Below the pieces are notes generated by a model. It was not told the origin of the DNA. It was given only the letters and a program-made list of their open reading frames with translations, and did not search any database. A stretch of 64,000 bases of DNA from Chionis minor (lineage: Eukaryota > Chordata > Aves > Charadriiformes > Chionididae), in contig VZSF01006722.1 in assembly GCA_013398295.1 (NCBI GenBank), positions 1,872,198 to 1,936,197 on the forward strand, given 5' to 3'. The position numbers were made by a program, and so were the translations under genes. Shown piece by piece: positions 28,241 to 40,000 of the stretch; position 1 is the first letter of the stretch; each line of letters starts with the position of its first letter.

Positions 28241-28689
28241 AAAAAAGGTAGCATTTTGCTTTAAAATTTATGGAGGCAAAACCATGGAGAAGCTGCAAGG
28301 TAATGGTCCACAACTCACAGCTCAAGAATCTCCAGTATTGCCTGCTGCCACAGAAAATTAAGATGCTGAAAGTCGCCTTCTTACACAGAGAAAGTTCAAA
28401 GAAGAGAAACACCCACACCCACCCTTTTGGTCTACCCCCAAAGAACATTATACAAATAGCATGCTGTCAAAATATTTTTAACTGCAATCCTCTTTCAGTG
28501 CCCCACAGTACTGTAACTGCTTTTCCTCTTCATTTTTCCCCCAACAGGTATAGAGTCTGAAGTAAAATTGATTCAACTATCAGTCAAATGAAAAAAAAGG
28601 TGTATTATGTCCTTCTGGCAGCACTGGAAGTACCGGTCATGTGATGCCAGTTCCCTTTGGCAGATATTCCCAACTCTTTGCCCACTTAC

Positions 28690-30577
28690 TTATCTCAAAA
28701 TTGTTATAACACTACTCCTTTATGTCCTTTGGGGAACCCCTAAAAGCAGCTGCAGGAAAATATACTGGTCCACTTCAACCAGACTTGACTCCAAACCTAG
28801 TGATAATGTCTAGAAGCGTCCTTTGAAGTTTCCCAGGTAATAGTGAAAGACAAAAAGCCACGTGCCACTGGGGAAACAATTGTTCTTCCTGCCATGGTAA
28901 AAATTGCTGAAATCATACACACAAACCAATATGGCAACAAACTAAAATGCACCCTTTTGTCAGCAGATACTGTTGGAAGTTGCATAGAAGACACTGCTAA
29001 AGATTTAAAGAAACAAGTGTTAGAACAAGTTAAACAGTGAGGGACCTTTGCTATACAGTTAGATGAAAGGAGAGATGTTTCTAACTTCTCTCAGGTTACA
29101 GTATTTGCGTTTCAATAGTGAAATCCACAAAAAAATTTTTTTTTTTTTGAGCCACTAAAGGAAAGTTGTACTGGAGAAGACATATTCTCAACAGGAAATG
29201 GCTTCTTTAAGCAAAAACAATGTTTTATGGAAAGACTGTACAAGCATAACCACTGACGGAGCGGCTGCTTTGACTGGATTAAGAAAGGGTTTCCAGGGTA
29301 AGGCTACCCTGGAACAGCACCACGCATGGAACTCCCTCACTGCATCACTCACAGGTGAGCTATTGCAGCAAAGAAGTTGGAGCCAGGAGCGCACAAAGTG
29401 CTACAGGATGACGTTGATGTGGTTAACTTTGTAAAAACAAGCCCTTCAAAGAGCAGCATCTTTACCAGACTTCGTAATGAGATGGGGAGAGTCCATGAAA
29501 ATCCCTTGTACCATGCAGAGGTTCGCTGGTTATCTTGTGGCAAAGTGCTTAAAAGAGCTGTCAAACTTTACACATTTTTCCTTTACAAAAAGACAAGTGT
29601 TCCAAATGTGCTGACATTTCTGGTGATGACAAGTGGCTGTGAGCAGTTTACTACCTAGCAGGTATTTCCAAAAAATAAACACACTTAATGCATCCTTTCA
29701 AGGTGAAAGTGACGTTTTAACAATGAGTGAGAAAGTAGCCGCTTTTCAAAAGAAACTTATGCTATGAAGACAGCATTTTGAAAACAGATGTTTGGATATG
29801 TTCCCCTCCTTACATGATTTTTGATTTGGTTTTGTTGCTGAATGCAATGTGGGTCTGTCACCTACAAAAACCTCTCATGTCTGTACACTTCAGAAGGACA
29901 GAAACAGAATTTTCCAACCTATTTTGAAGTCTTGCAAATGAGAGTTTCAAAGGTTTTTGAACCTATTTGCTAAAAATATAAATGTGCAACCCCTTCTGAT
30001 TAGTTTGGAAGAACGACTGATTGGCATCAGGGAAGATGGTAATTTACTAGCCTAATTTCAAGCAAAACCTTTGCAAAACTTGGGGATGGGACTGAAAAAA
30101 TGAGTATCATCACTTAGGAACTGCAGGCAACAATGCACTTCTTCCATTGGGATCTACAAATCTTTATGAGCTTTTCAGCTATGACACCGATTAAAACCAA
30201 GTATTGAAATAAATTGAACTTAGAACCAACCTTCAAATTGTTGTATCACAGAGTATTAAACATAGATTTAGAAAAATAATGAAGCATATTCAATACTATA
30301 GCTCTCAGTAAAAATATTGTTATTAATAGTAATATTTTTAGAGCAAAAAGGGGTTTGTAGCATTGATAAATAACATAATAATTATTTAGAAGTACTGTTT
30401 ATTTCACTTTTATCTCATCCTGGTTTAATTTTTGTTTTTGTGTTTCACAATGTACATGATATACTAGTACAGTAGTACATGTATATAATTTATGAATAAA
30501 TATACATATATTGGGATTGTGCACGCAGAAATTTTTTATTGATGGGGCACACAATCAAAAAAGTTTAGAGAGCACAG
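28690..30577 (+). pseudogene. Fossil hAT DNA transposon with a broken ZBED/FAM200-like transposase
   Basis: A plus-strand relic of a hAT transposase, closest in look to the ZBED5/FAM200-type proteins derived from such elements (recalled family patterns). Blocks in order: CLEASFEVSQVIVKDKKPRA with AEIIH and KLKCTLLSADTVGSCIED (28807-29038); after a stop, GTFAIQLDERRDVSNFSQVT (29041-29115); EPLKESCTGEDIF (29149-); after a +1 shift near 29198-29215, WKDCTSITTDGAAALTGLRKGF, holding the family's TDGA block (29198-29340); back in the first frame, VVNFVKTSPSKSSIF...YHAEVRWLSCGKVLKR (29377-29655); then, in the +1 frame, VLTMSEKVAAFQKKLML...FENRCLDMFPSLHDF (about 29675-29824); and the C-terminal dimerisation region, FSAMTPIKTKY-stop-NKLNLEP (about 30170-30240). 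Left of 28807 a weak QLQENILVHF could be the end of a BED zinc finger. It cannot encode a protein: there are many stops and at least three frame changes. It lies antisense to CMC1 in intron 2. Confidence 0.85.
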
Positions 30578-30585
30578 ATCTAGAT
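30515..30585 (+). mobile_element. Probable 3' terminal inverted repeat of the hAT fossil and candidate 8-bp target duplication
   Basis: GATTGTGC (30515-30522) and GCACACAATC (30547-30556) are inverted copies that frame an AT-rich loop. They are followed by AAAAAAGTTTAGAGAGCACAG (ending 30577), which has the look of a hAT terminus (normally ...CACTG). The next eight bases, ATCTAGAT, could be the target-site duplication. I did not find the matching left terminus upstream of 28.7 kb, so the right boundary is probable but the duplication is unproven. Confidence 0.55.
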
Positions 30586-31344
30586 GACAAGAGGCAAGTG
30601 CCCTCTACTGAAAGCATGACACTTGCATAGAACTATTCTGTGGCCTAATTTTCTTTTTTCCATTCTTACGTCCCTCTTACAGCAACATTCTCAGCTAACC
30701 TGTGCCTAAGTTGCTCTATCTTTTTGTTATTTCCAAAAGTTCCAGATTTCTTCCAGGAATATATGAATAGCTGGGTGTCAGAAGAAGTGGTGATACCCAA
30801 CTTTAAAAGAGTTATTGTCTGATACTCTTTGAAAGAAAATGAAAACATGCAAAAGTGGACTGTATCACCCTATTTCAATGTCTGTCTTATAACACGTGTG
30901 TTTATGTTCATGTATCATTAAAATATTGGTGCAGGAAAATTATGTAGCTAGTTGGGAATATTTAAATAAATTTATCATGATGAGGGAGGCCCTCACTGAA
31001 GGTTCACATAAGGCAATTCCATTATATAAGTATCAAATACTATGTACAGGACTCTTGTCTTGCTTTTTCATCACATAGTCTAGACCGAGATGTGGAAAGT
31101 TTTATATTTATCAATCTAAATTCTACAGGCCTCAAGAACATGTCATTTTGGAAAACAGTCCACATCACCAAGCAGCCAAAGCCAACACGGCAGATCTATA
31201 TACTTTACTACTGGTTTCAAAGCGAACAGAAAAGATGCAGATCATAAATATTAATTCTCTGACTACTTGACTTCAAAACCGAGGATCATATTCAGGGCAC
31301 AAAAGTGAATACATCTCATCTCCCAATGAATATTTGACTCTTAC
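30586..31344 (-). other. CMC1 intron 2, segment next to exon 2
   Basis: AT-rich sequence between the hAT right end and the exon 2 donor. No exon, RNA gene or repeat was recognised. Confidence 0.6.
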
Positions 31345-31437
31345 CTTGCACTTTATCTGAACACAGCTCCTTGGCTCGGTCCCTCATTATTTGTGGAATC
31401 AAAACATCTTTTTCTACATGTCTCAGCTTAGAATTTT
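31345..31437 (-). CDS. CMC1: CMC1 exon 2 (start of the CHCH / CX9C region)
   Basis: A 93-nt minus-strand exon. It is preceded by a long pyrimidine tract ending in CTTGCAG and followed by the donor GTAAGAG. It completes the split codon from exon 1 and encodes NSKLRHVEKDVLIPQIMRDR then AKELCSDKVQ, ending on one base of the next codon. This matches the CMC1 block that in mammals reads LRHVEKDVLIPKIMREKAKE followed by RCSEQVQ (recalled family sequence). The cysteine, residue 34 of the predicted protein, is the first cysteine of the first CX9C motif. Its partner and the second CX9C pair must be in later exons. Those exons were not found between 1 and 31344: searches by eye for plausible codings of KCCK, KECL, EECK and DPAF on the minus strand failed. 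They probably lie beyond the left edge. Substitutions relative to mammals are conservative and there is no stop. Confidence 0.93.
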
Positions 31438-34400
31438 CTGCAAGAGTGAAAAAAAAGCAAAAAACAGGGAAAAAAAGATTTTTCTTACCAGTACATCAGA
31501 GAAAGTCAATCTACAGAAATAACACAGCATTGTTTATATAACATACGCTACTATACAAAAACTGTCACAAACTAGCAGCAGAAAGTACCACGGAAGGACC
31601 ACACAGATCAAAAGGTAGAGAAGTCCAAGATTTAAAATTGCTCATATACAAATATGAGCATTATCCTGAATATTTCTGTGCTGCTCAATGCGCACAATGA
31701 AGCAAAACTAAAGGAGAAAGTTCTGGCAGCACATTTCAATGTCTACCTTACTAATAGAAGATCTGCGTACAGACTGCACAAAGGTTGAGAATTACTTTTA
31801 TTTCTGCATACTAGTATTTTTCTATGTATGTTAGCAGTACAAACTGGCTATTTTACTCACTGTCACAAAGCTGAGAAATATAGCAAATATTAGAGCACAG
31901 CCTGAACTTTGTATTGCTATGTGGAAGACTTCAGTTCTTTAAAAAAAACCCTAAGAATCCTCTACAATTGAGGATCTGGGAGTTGTTTTGTTGAGAAATT
32001 CAGTTTAACAGGAACAAATGCTGTTGCCTGAATTCTGCACTTAAAAGTACAGTTGCAATTTGCTTTCAGTTGTCTCAAAACAAAATTCAGTGCTCTTGAG
32101 TACAGCTAGTGATATTGAATAGTTAAACAACGCAGACCATTTAGAAAAAAAATACTACATTTCCAAATCTCCTTTCTTCAAAACACAAGGATGAGAATTT
32201 ATCAAGCACATCTTTTTACTTCTTAGCTTCTGAGTTAAAAACCCTTTAAAGGACATCCGTTCAGAACATTATATAGTCCAACACAGTTATACCAAATACC
32301 TGGTTTTCCTTCTCAAACACAGTATTTTTTCACCCTGCGATGTTGATATTACGCTTCAGAAAGCATCAGCTGTGATGCTCACATTATGAAAACTGCACTG
32401 TCAGATACACTGTTATTTTGAATGACAATCATTTCATTTTAAAATTGCTTATAAAAAACTCTAGGTGAAATGAAAGAAATTAAAAGTGTGATGTATTGAA
32501 ATTAAGAAGTAGAATGTAAGTTACCTATCACTTTCAAACACTATTTTTCATAGCATCTTCAGTTACTTCTACATCAAAAGACAACAGAGACTAACATTTC
32601 TCTAGTCGTTTTTAAGTCATCATCCTTTAAAGTTTACTAATTCTATGAGGTTATGTTATGAGGTTACACAGTATTGAATATGTGATATTACTAGGGGAAT
32701 CTGGCAACAAAAGAGAGGATTACAATGAGCAATATACAGAATCTGAACTGAAGACTTACATTTCTCCTCAAAAATTTCTTACTTGGAATTTGTACAGTAA
32801 AGGAAAGAAAACAAAATGTCTTCTGTAAATACAACAAAAACACCAAACACAAACAGTTCACAACTTAGATTTGCTTCTATGCTCTGATTGTCATGACTGA
32901 GATAAAATAATTACAATTAAATATCCTTCATTTTAACTTTCTGCAGAGTATCGGTGCAACGACTGCACCAAGCATTTATTACACTACAGATAACACAAAG
33001 CTGTCATAAAACTTTTAAGCGTGTATTTTAAAAAGGACAAATCAGTTCAGCTGAATGACAAGGCAGGGAACAGCACCACCAGGCTACGTGCCTCAGCTCT
33101 CCTAACTCCAGTCAAAACAAGCTGGCACCGAGGCAGCGCTGCCTCTCCCCATCCCTATGAGGCTCTCTTCCCTCTGCCCACACAGATGTGCTCTGCAGAC
33201 CTCTGGTGAACTGAAAGGGGAAGTTAATTTAGTTTAAAGGTAAATAAATTTCTGGTCAATTTTTCAGCTGGATACATTCTCTGATCAAGTTCATGATATA
33301 ACTGTGCAAATGGCCAATGAGAGGGAACTGCAGGAGACTAGGACAAGGCGAAGACTTAACAGTCATGAGCACCACGGGCTCAAATTAGAGCCTGAGCTTC
33401 CCCCTTTTTTAAAAAAAAATTAAATTAGTTATACTGGTGCTTACAGTAGGCAGAAACTAATCTATGAATCTGGACACGGATCTGTGAATGTGGATACAGA
33501 TAAGCCAGTGGGTTGCCAGCTGTCACCAAAAGGGAAGTCTTAATAGTCCCCCATTGCCCTCCTTCACCCCCATCACATCAGCACTATTAATGCACTTAAC
33601 CACATAGTGAGTGAACAGTTCAAAAGAGAAAACTAACTCAAATACATGCAAAAAAGCACTTCTCAACTGGTTTACAGTTTGAAGTAACTAGATCTACTTA
33701 TAAGAGCTCTAATAATTACTTTATTTAACTTTTATACCTCAGCACACGTGGAAATGTAGCGGATGGCACAGAAGCCTTTAGGGCCTGGGAAGGGTGGCTG
33801 GGCTTCCCCCGCTGGCAGGAGTGGCTAGAATCCACAGTTCTGACAAAAAAGCACCAAGCTCCAACACAAGGATCACCCACCCACCACTGACAAAGAGGAG
33901 ACGCGGATAGGAATGCAACTGAAGGCTAGAAAGGAAACAGGACCAAGGCATCCTTCAAAAAAAAAAAAAAAAGATTTTTGGGTTTTATCTTAGCTTAAGA
34001 ACCTAATTTTCTGTTTGATCACTCAAAAGGAAAGGGGCATAAGACCGATAGCAAGATGTAGCTATACTGGAATTAACACCAGCTCAACCAGAACGACGAC
34101 AGAGCTGTGCTCGGGGCAAACTCCTCAGTTTAGTCCCATGTTGTCAAACCTGCAGAGGCCGAAAATGCAGGAAGGAGAGGGCACATCAGGACACACGGCA
34201 GTCTCTCCAGTACAAAGAATCAGAGGAGAGCTACAACAGTAATTCAAAGGTAATTATTCAACGGTATAAAGGAAAAAGGAATAAAGACCACTTATAATCT
34301 CATCTACAGTTTTTAAAAGAATGTTTGGTACTGGTAACGACCAGTTTTTAAAACCAGGAGAAGCACAAGCAATTCAAATCACCTTATAATACCTAGGAGG

Positions 34401-36963
34401 TAGTTTTTGGCATCTGGGTGCAACCATCTCTCCAAATAGCTCAAATGCAGATGTTCAGTTTGGGCAGTACTGTATCTACTCCTGAGTTTCAACTGTAACG
34501 CCTTAAATACTTTAATATTCTTCTGTGATTCTAAAGCATCCATTGCATTACAATTACAGTGATTTTCCTCAAGGATCTTAAAACACCTTTAGTGAAGTTG
34601 GTATCCCTAGCATTTATACAAAATAGTAAAGAAAAATAAGGCACAAATATTAAGGATACCAGGTTAAAAAAACATGTTTACATACAGAGTAACTGCATTT
34701 CTGATGTGAATGTATAAGCACTTGCAAGGAGACCCTCATCAAGCCAAACTAATCAGCTCTACGGTAACATATATGGTAAGAACTTTCAAAGAAACAACAC
34801 CTCAAAAGCAAGACTTCATCAAAAAACATGAGACAGCCATGATGTGAAACCATCAATTCCTTTTGCCTTTTTTCAACTATATTACAGTTTCTAGACTAAT
34901 AAGTATTTCTTTCCCCTTTTGAAAGTTCACTATTCTGCACTAAGAAAGATAATTCTTATTCTAATGCCAGATTTGCTGCAGACTAGTCCCTACAGAAGAA
35001 TCTGCATTACAATAGACCTACTACTGTTGTATTGTCTCTTCAAAACATCAATAAAATTACCCCCGGACAAGCAAGAAATATGTTTTCCTACAGTTTGTTT
35101 TCTGCATTTGAAAGCTGGTATCTCTGGTTCCCGCCCACATCCTCCACACACACTTTGCCTGGTCTTCTGGGTAGGCTGTTTGAGATGATCATGGCTTCGG
35201 CCACGAAGAGAACCAACAAGAACACACTACCTCTAAGCTTCCACAGCACCAGACAAATGTTAACAAAAGCTTTTCCTTCTCCCCTTGCCAGCCAAAACTT
35301 GGGCGTATTTGTTAAGAGCAACTTAATACTCTGAGATTCTACCTTTACCTCACCCTTACATTCAGTTGAAATTTGCTAGTATCATCAAACATTACAACAA
35401 AATACACAAAAAGGTACAGAGGTTAGAAGCTTGCAGTTGCCAGCAACAAAAAAAAAAAAAAAGACAAAAGGGGAGAAAATGACAGAAAAGGGAATATCTC
35501 TGTGAAAGATAAATTTGCTTCCATACCATCTCAGCTCAGTGTAAAAAAATAAAGGAAGGAGAAAGAGAGAGTTGACTAAACTGGGAGATACCCCTATTCA
35601 GCAAAACACTAAGAACACATTTAAGACTTCTGGTTTTTTACAAACAAAATCTGTGGATTTTGGCAAATATCAATGCTTGAAACGGTTCTCTAGTTGCATA
35701 CAATTTGTCGGGCACAAGCCTACAATTATAAGTTTTCTGTGGCTGATCAAAATCCTCACCCGCAAAAGCTATTTATTGCCATGAAAGGCCAAGCACCACA
35801 GCCATTCAGTTTAACAGTTTTCATTATTTTCATAAAAATGACTAAAAAAAAAATAATCCAGAAATAAATGCATCAGTAGCAACGAGAGCATCACAACCAC
35901 CAGAACAGCACAGAATACACATCAAATACAATCTGTATGAAAGATGGGAAAACAGATGACAAATACTCTCCTGCCTTCCTTGCCTCTGACCGCTGGATCC
36001 AGGAAGGCCTTGAGAAAAAGAGCGCCCACGGTGTAGACCTGTGCCGTACGCAGCAGACCTTTAAGAGGACAAGAGGAGAACGGAACACAAAGCTGCTTTA
36101 CCGTTCTAATCACAAAAGGGACTGTAGTGGCTTGCCATATTAATTAGAAGACTACTACAAAAAGGAGATACCAATACAATAGCTCTCATAGAAGAGTGCC
36201 CTGAGAAAAGTTGTATCATCTCCCCTCTTCATTCAACACAGCTGGTAACTGACTTATTCACCCTTTTACCCCTAAGTCCTTTTGGTAGTTTACAGCTCTG
36301 TTTTCATCTCCCTCAGGACTTCAGGTAGCAGGGACATAGATTACTCAGAAAAGCTGAGGAAAAAGTTGAAAGCTTGTCTACACAGATATTTACAGAAGCC
36401 TCATACCTTCTGCATCCAAGAGCAAGCGAGTCAAGCAATTCCAGTAGTAGTTTTTGAAACGTGCGTATCTCATTATACAACCTGTAATTTGGATTTTCTT
36501 GGTTCAGTTTATCTATGCACATTTTTTAAAAAAATAGCTCAAGGTAGTACTTTAAATATTATAGCTATTTCAGTAAGAATCACAATATGAAGTACAGAGA
36601 AAGTTTTAGTAAGTTCTTAACATTTTCCTTAGCAAGTGTTACACCTCATGTTTTTCTTGAAGTCCCAGTTATATCAACTTTTAGGCATCAGTTATCTTAT
36701 TTACTAGCAAAAATGCTGCAGAAAGTTCAGGCAAGGTTCAAGAATCCAAGCTAAAAAATATAACTCTTCAAAATATAAACATTCTAAAACTATCCCTTTA
36801 CATTATTTTGGGGCATTGGTTCAGAAACGTGGAGCCATAAAAGGGACTTTTTTTTTTTATAAATACACCTTACTATTTTTTTTCCTACCAGGTGCCATCA
36901 AATACAAGCAGTTGTCAGTGGGCAGATTTCTAAGATGCCTTTCTTTTTTCAGCTAAGAAACAG

Positions 36964-37007
36964 AACTTCAAAAAGTATTAATGAAAACTTCAAAAAGTAT
37001 TAATGAA
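36964..37007. repeat. 22-bp tandem duplication
   Basis: The unit AACTTCAAAAAGTATTAATGAA occurs twice exactly, head to tail (36964-36985 and 36986-37007). A 7-base partial third copy follows. Probably replication slippage. Confidence 0.95.
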
Positions 37008-40000
37008 AACTTCAGCAGCAGAAATAATACAAGTTATTACAGCAAAAGGGAAGAAAACCAAGAATATATATGCAGAATTCCCATTCTTTAACTTACACCA
37101 CGTTTAAAGAAAATCTCCACTCTAAAGCTGCGTAACACAGTGCTTTTCCTGGAAGGGAAGGTCTGGCCTTCGTCTGCAATGAGCCTACTAAACTGAAGTT
37201 TACCAGCCACTCTCTGGTTTTTTCCATATGCAGATCTATAGCATAAACAACACTTAAAGTTAAGATGGGCTGGAGAATAAGAAGTTTATAGCCAAGTTAG
37301 GTAAGTGCATTAATTTGGGGGATTCAGTTATTTTTTGTATCAGTTGGTAAAAGTTATTTCTGTGCTTTAAATACTCTGTTTCATCCCAAAGTTTTGTTTT
37401 AAAACACTTGCCTATGAGCTAATTATAAAACTACACTGAAAAATCACACTTTTATTAATAACAGAAGTAGCAGCACAGTGTTAATTGCATGCTTACTGGC
37501 AAACATTCCTTTCATCAATCAGCCTATTAGCTCTAGAGTTTCAATTTTTTTCAAAAATCATTTCAGATTTATTTTAGTGTACTTGTAACAGTGTTTTGAA
37601 TGGGCAAAGATAATTATAGCTTACTACTCCTCCAGGAAAAGAATGCATTCAACTCAAAATTTTCATCTCTCTTATTCTGCCTATCGTATCCATTTTGTAT
37701 TAAATAAAAGTTACTGATCCTACGTTAATCCATGTGATGTCATTTGCGCATATGTATCATAAGAACAGTTAGAATAAAGTCTGTATAACTGAATATATTA
37801 TCAACTACTTAAAGCCTCTATTCTAAAAGACTATGTGACCATTGGAACAAATTAATTCAGAGACAGACCCATTAAAATCACGGGAGGAAAAAACCGTGTT
37901 TCTAAAATCTAAGGTTTTTTCCTACAATTGTAATTTTACCTATCAGTTTAATTAATACTTTAATTACCCAATCCCACAGCCTGTGAGGGGGCTTTTGTGC
38001 CCTTACTGCCAAGCGGTTCATGAGGGCAAAGCGACAAATAGTTTTAGCATGCTGCTTTGTAACCTCAGTCCCACAAAAACTTTCAGGATTCTGTTAAAGG
38101 TAATGGATTTTATCAGTCAAAAACAGTCAGTGTAAACTGACTGATGATGGACCATGACCAAATATCTTTATGAATATCTGAAATGCTACAGAATTTGGTA
38201 ATTTCATTTGCACGCATGTGTTTGCATACCAACTTCAGTTACTTTGCTCTCTACTATGGTTTTAAAGTATAGAAGGACATGAAGGGACAGAAACGTTATA
38301 ATCCAACTGAAACAACATACATGATATCCTGAAACCCTGATTTAAAAGCTGAGGAGACTGATCAGGGCAGCTTCTCTACACAGCAACCTTTTTTTTTCCT
38401 TTAAATTTGGATTTATTTGCATTTTAAAAGTTACAGATTTTGAAATCTTCCTAATACTGACATCATTTTAAATTAAGATGGAGTACAGGGATGACAACAC
38501 CAGGGAAAATTTCCAAAGCTTTAACTTCTCACCATTCTATCATCACCTCAAAGTCAATTTTCACCTTTTTCACCAGCTGAATTTGTTATCTTATATTTTG
38601 CTTTGGGGCTCGTGTTCTTGCAATATGGCAGTACTGGATTACGAGCATACTGACAAGCCTGTTTGCTAAAAATGAACAATGGCTTTATTACAGCAAGTCT
38701 GTAATGTCTAGAAATAAAAGGAAAAGCAGACCTGACAAAGCACACTTTAATTGTTAACTACAAGCAGATTACAAATGCTCGTACATCTAGAGACTAGTAA
38801 GTAAAGCCAAGCCTGAAGTTGCTTGTGAAGATTTTTGACACAAGGAGATTTTTTGACACTCTTGATCACACAACAAAGCCAGTTACAGGGCCCAAAATTT
38901 AATTACAGATCAGGGCTTAATATTTACTACTGAAAATAACGCAGATTCATTAACAGCTAGCCTGAATTATTGTTCAAATATGACAGACCTGCCAGTTACG
39001 AAAACTTAGGGTGTGAGCTACCTATAAAGGGAACACCCTACCCCACCTCAAATCCCTCTGACAACTGTTGATGAGGATTCCAGCAAAATGCACAGAACAC
39101 ACAGTAACAACTAGGGCCGTGGACTGGCCAAGGACTAAAATTGGACGGACTGCCTTAATTCCACCAATTAAAGCTTCTGAATGCTCAGTTGGTAACTGAT
39201 GCGAAACACTCCACACAATTTTTTGTCACTTAAACAAAGACACCATGCAGCAGTATTTCAGCAACCAAATACACGTTTTGGAGGGGTTTTTGAGATGGCA
39301 AAAATATACTAACAGCACAGATACAACTGGATTCCTACACGTAGGGTTCCCCACTTTTTAAGTGAAGCCCAAACTTTTGAGTGCATCATGTCTGAAATTG
39401 GTCCCAAGTGTACAATTTCTTCTATGCCCTTTCTAACTAACAGTGGATTTTGTCCAAGAATTTACTGCTTATTTCCACCTGGAGTAAGAAACAGAAAAAG
39501 GTCCTGCAAAGATCACAAACTATCTGAAGTATATAAATCGAACCGACTGCATTAAATAGAGGTAAGCAGTGACCTCAAGAACCATGCAATAATTTGCAGC
39601 ACAAGCAAGAGATGAGTAACAGGTAAAACCAACTCAAAAAGAGCAAAGTACCCAATGTCTGGGTGAAGGGATGCAGGAAAACCTAACAACCAATGAAACC
39701 CCCCAATTATTATGAGAGGAGATGCTAAACACCTAAGATTTCCCACCATGCCCAGTAACACTGATCCATGGCTACAGCACTACGCACTCCTTTTTGCTAA
39801 CTTTTAGAAATGTGTGTTAAGGCATAAATAAAAACAATCTAAATCACAAATAAAAGTTTCATTTGGAAAAAAGATCTGCCCAGACTCCTTGAGGACTTAA
39901 ATATTTGGCTCCTTAGCCACTCCTTTCAAGATACAGTTTACACCTTTCATTCCATATAATGAACACCACACACAAATTAAGAGCACGGCTTTTGAATAAC

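Larger units (their letters stand above)
16706..28689 (-). other. CMC1 intron 2 (partial), third part: no gene recognised
   Basis: AT-rich non-coding DNA. It holds an AT dinucleotide run (17447-17464), an AT-rich inverted repeat with TAATTA cores (17684-17732), a 13-bp tandem pair (18665-18690), long A or T runs (23707-23723, 24480-24499), a 58-nt purine tract (25486-25543) and a (CA)8 run (28225-28240). No open frame on either strand resembles a known protein family. Confidence 0.5.
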
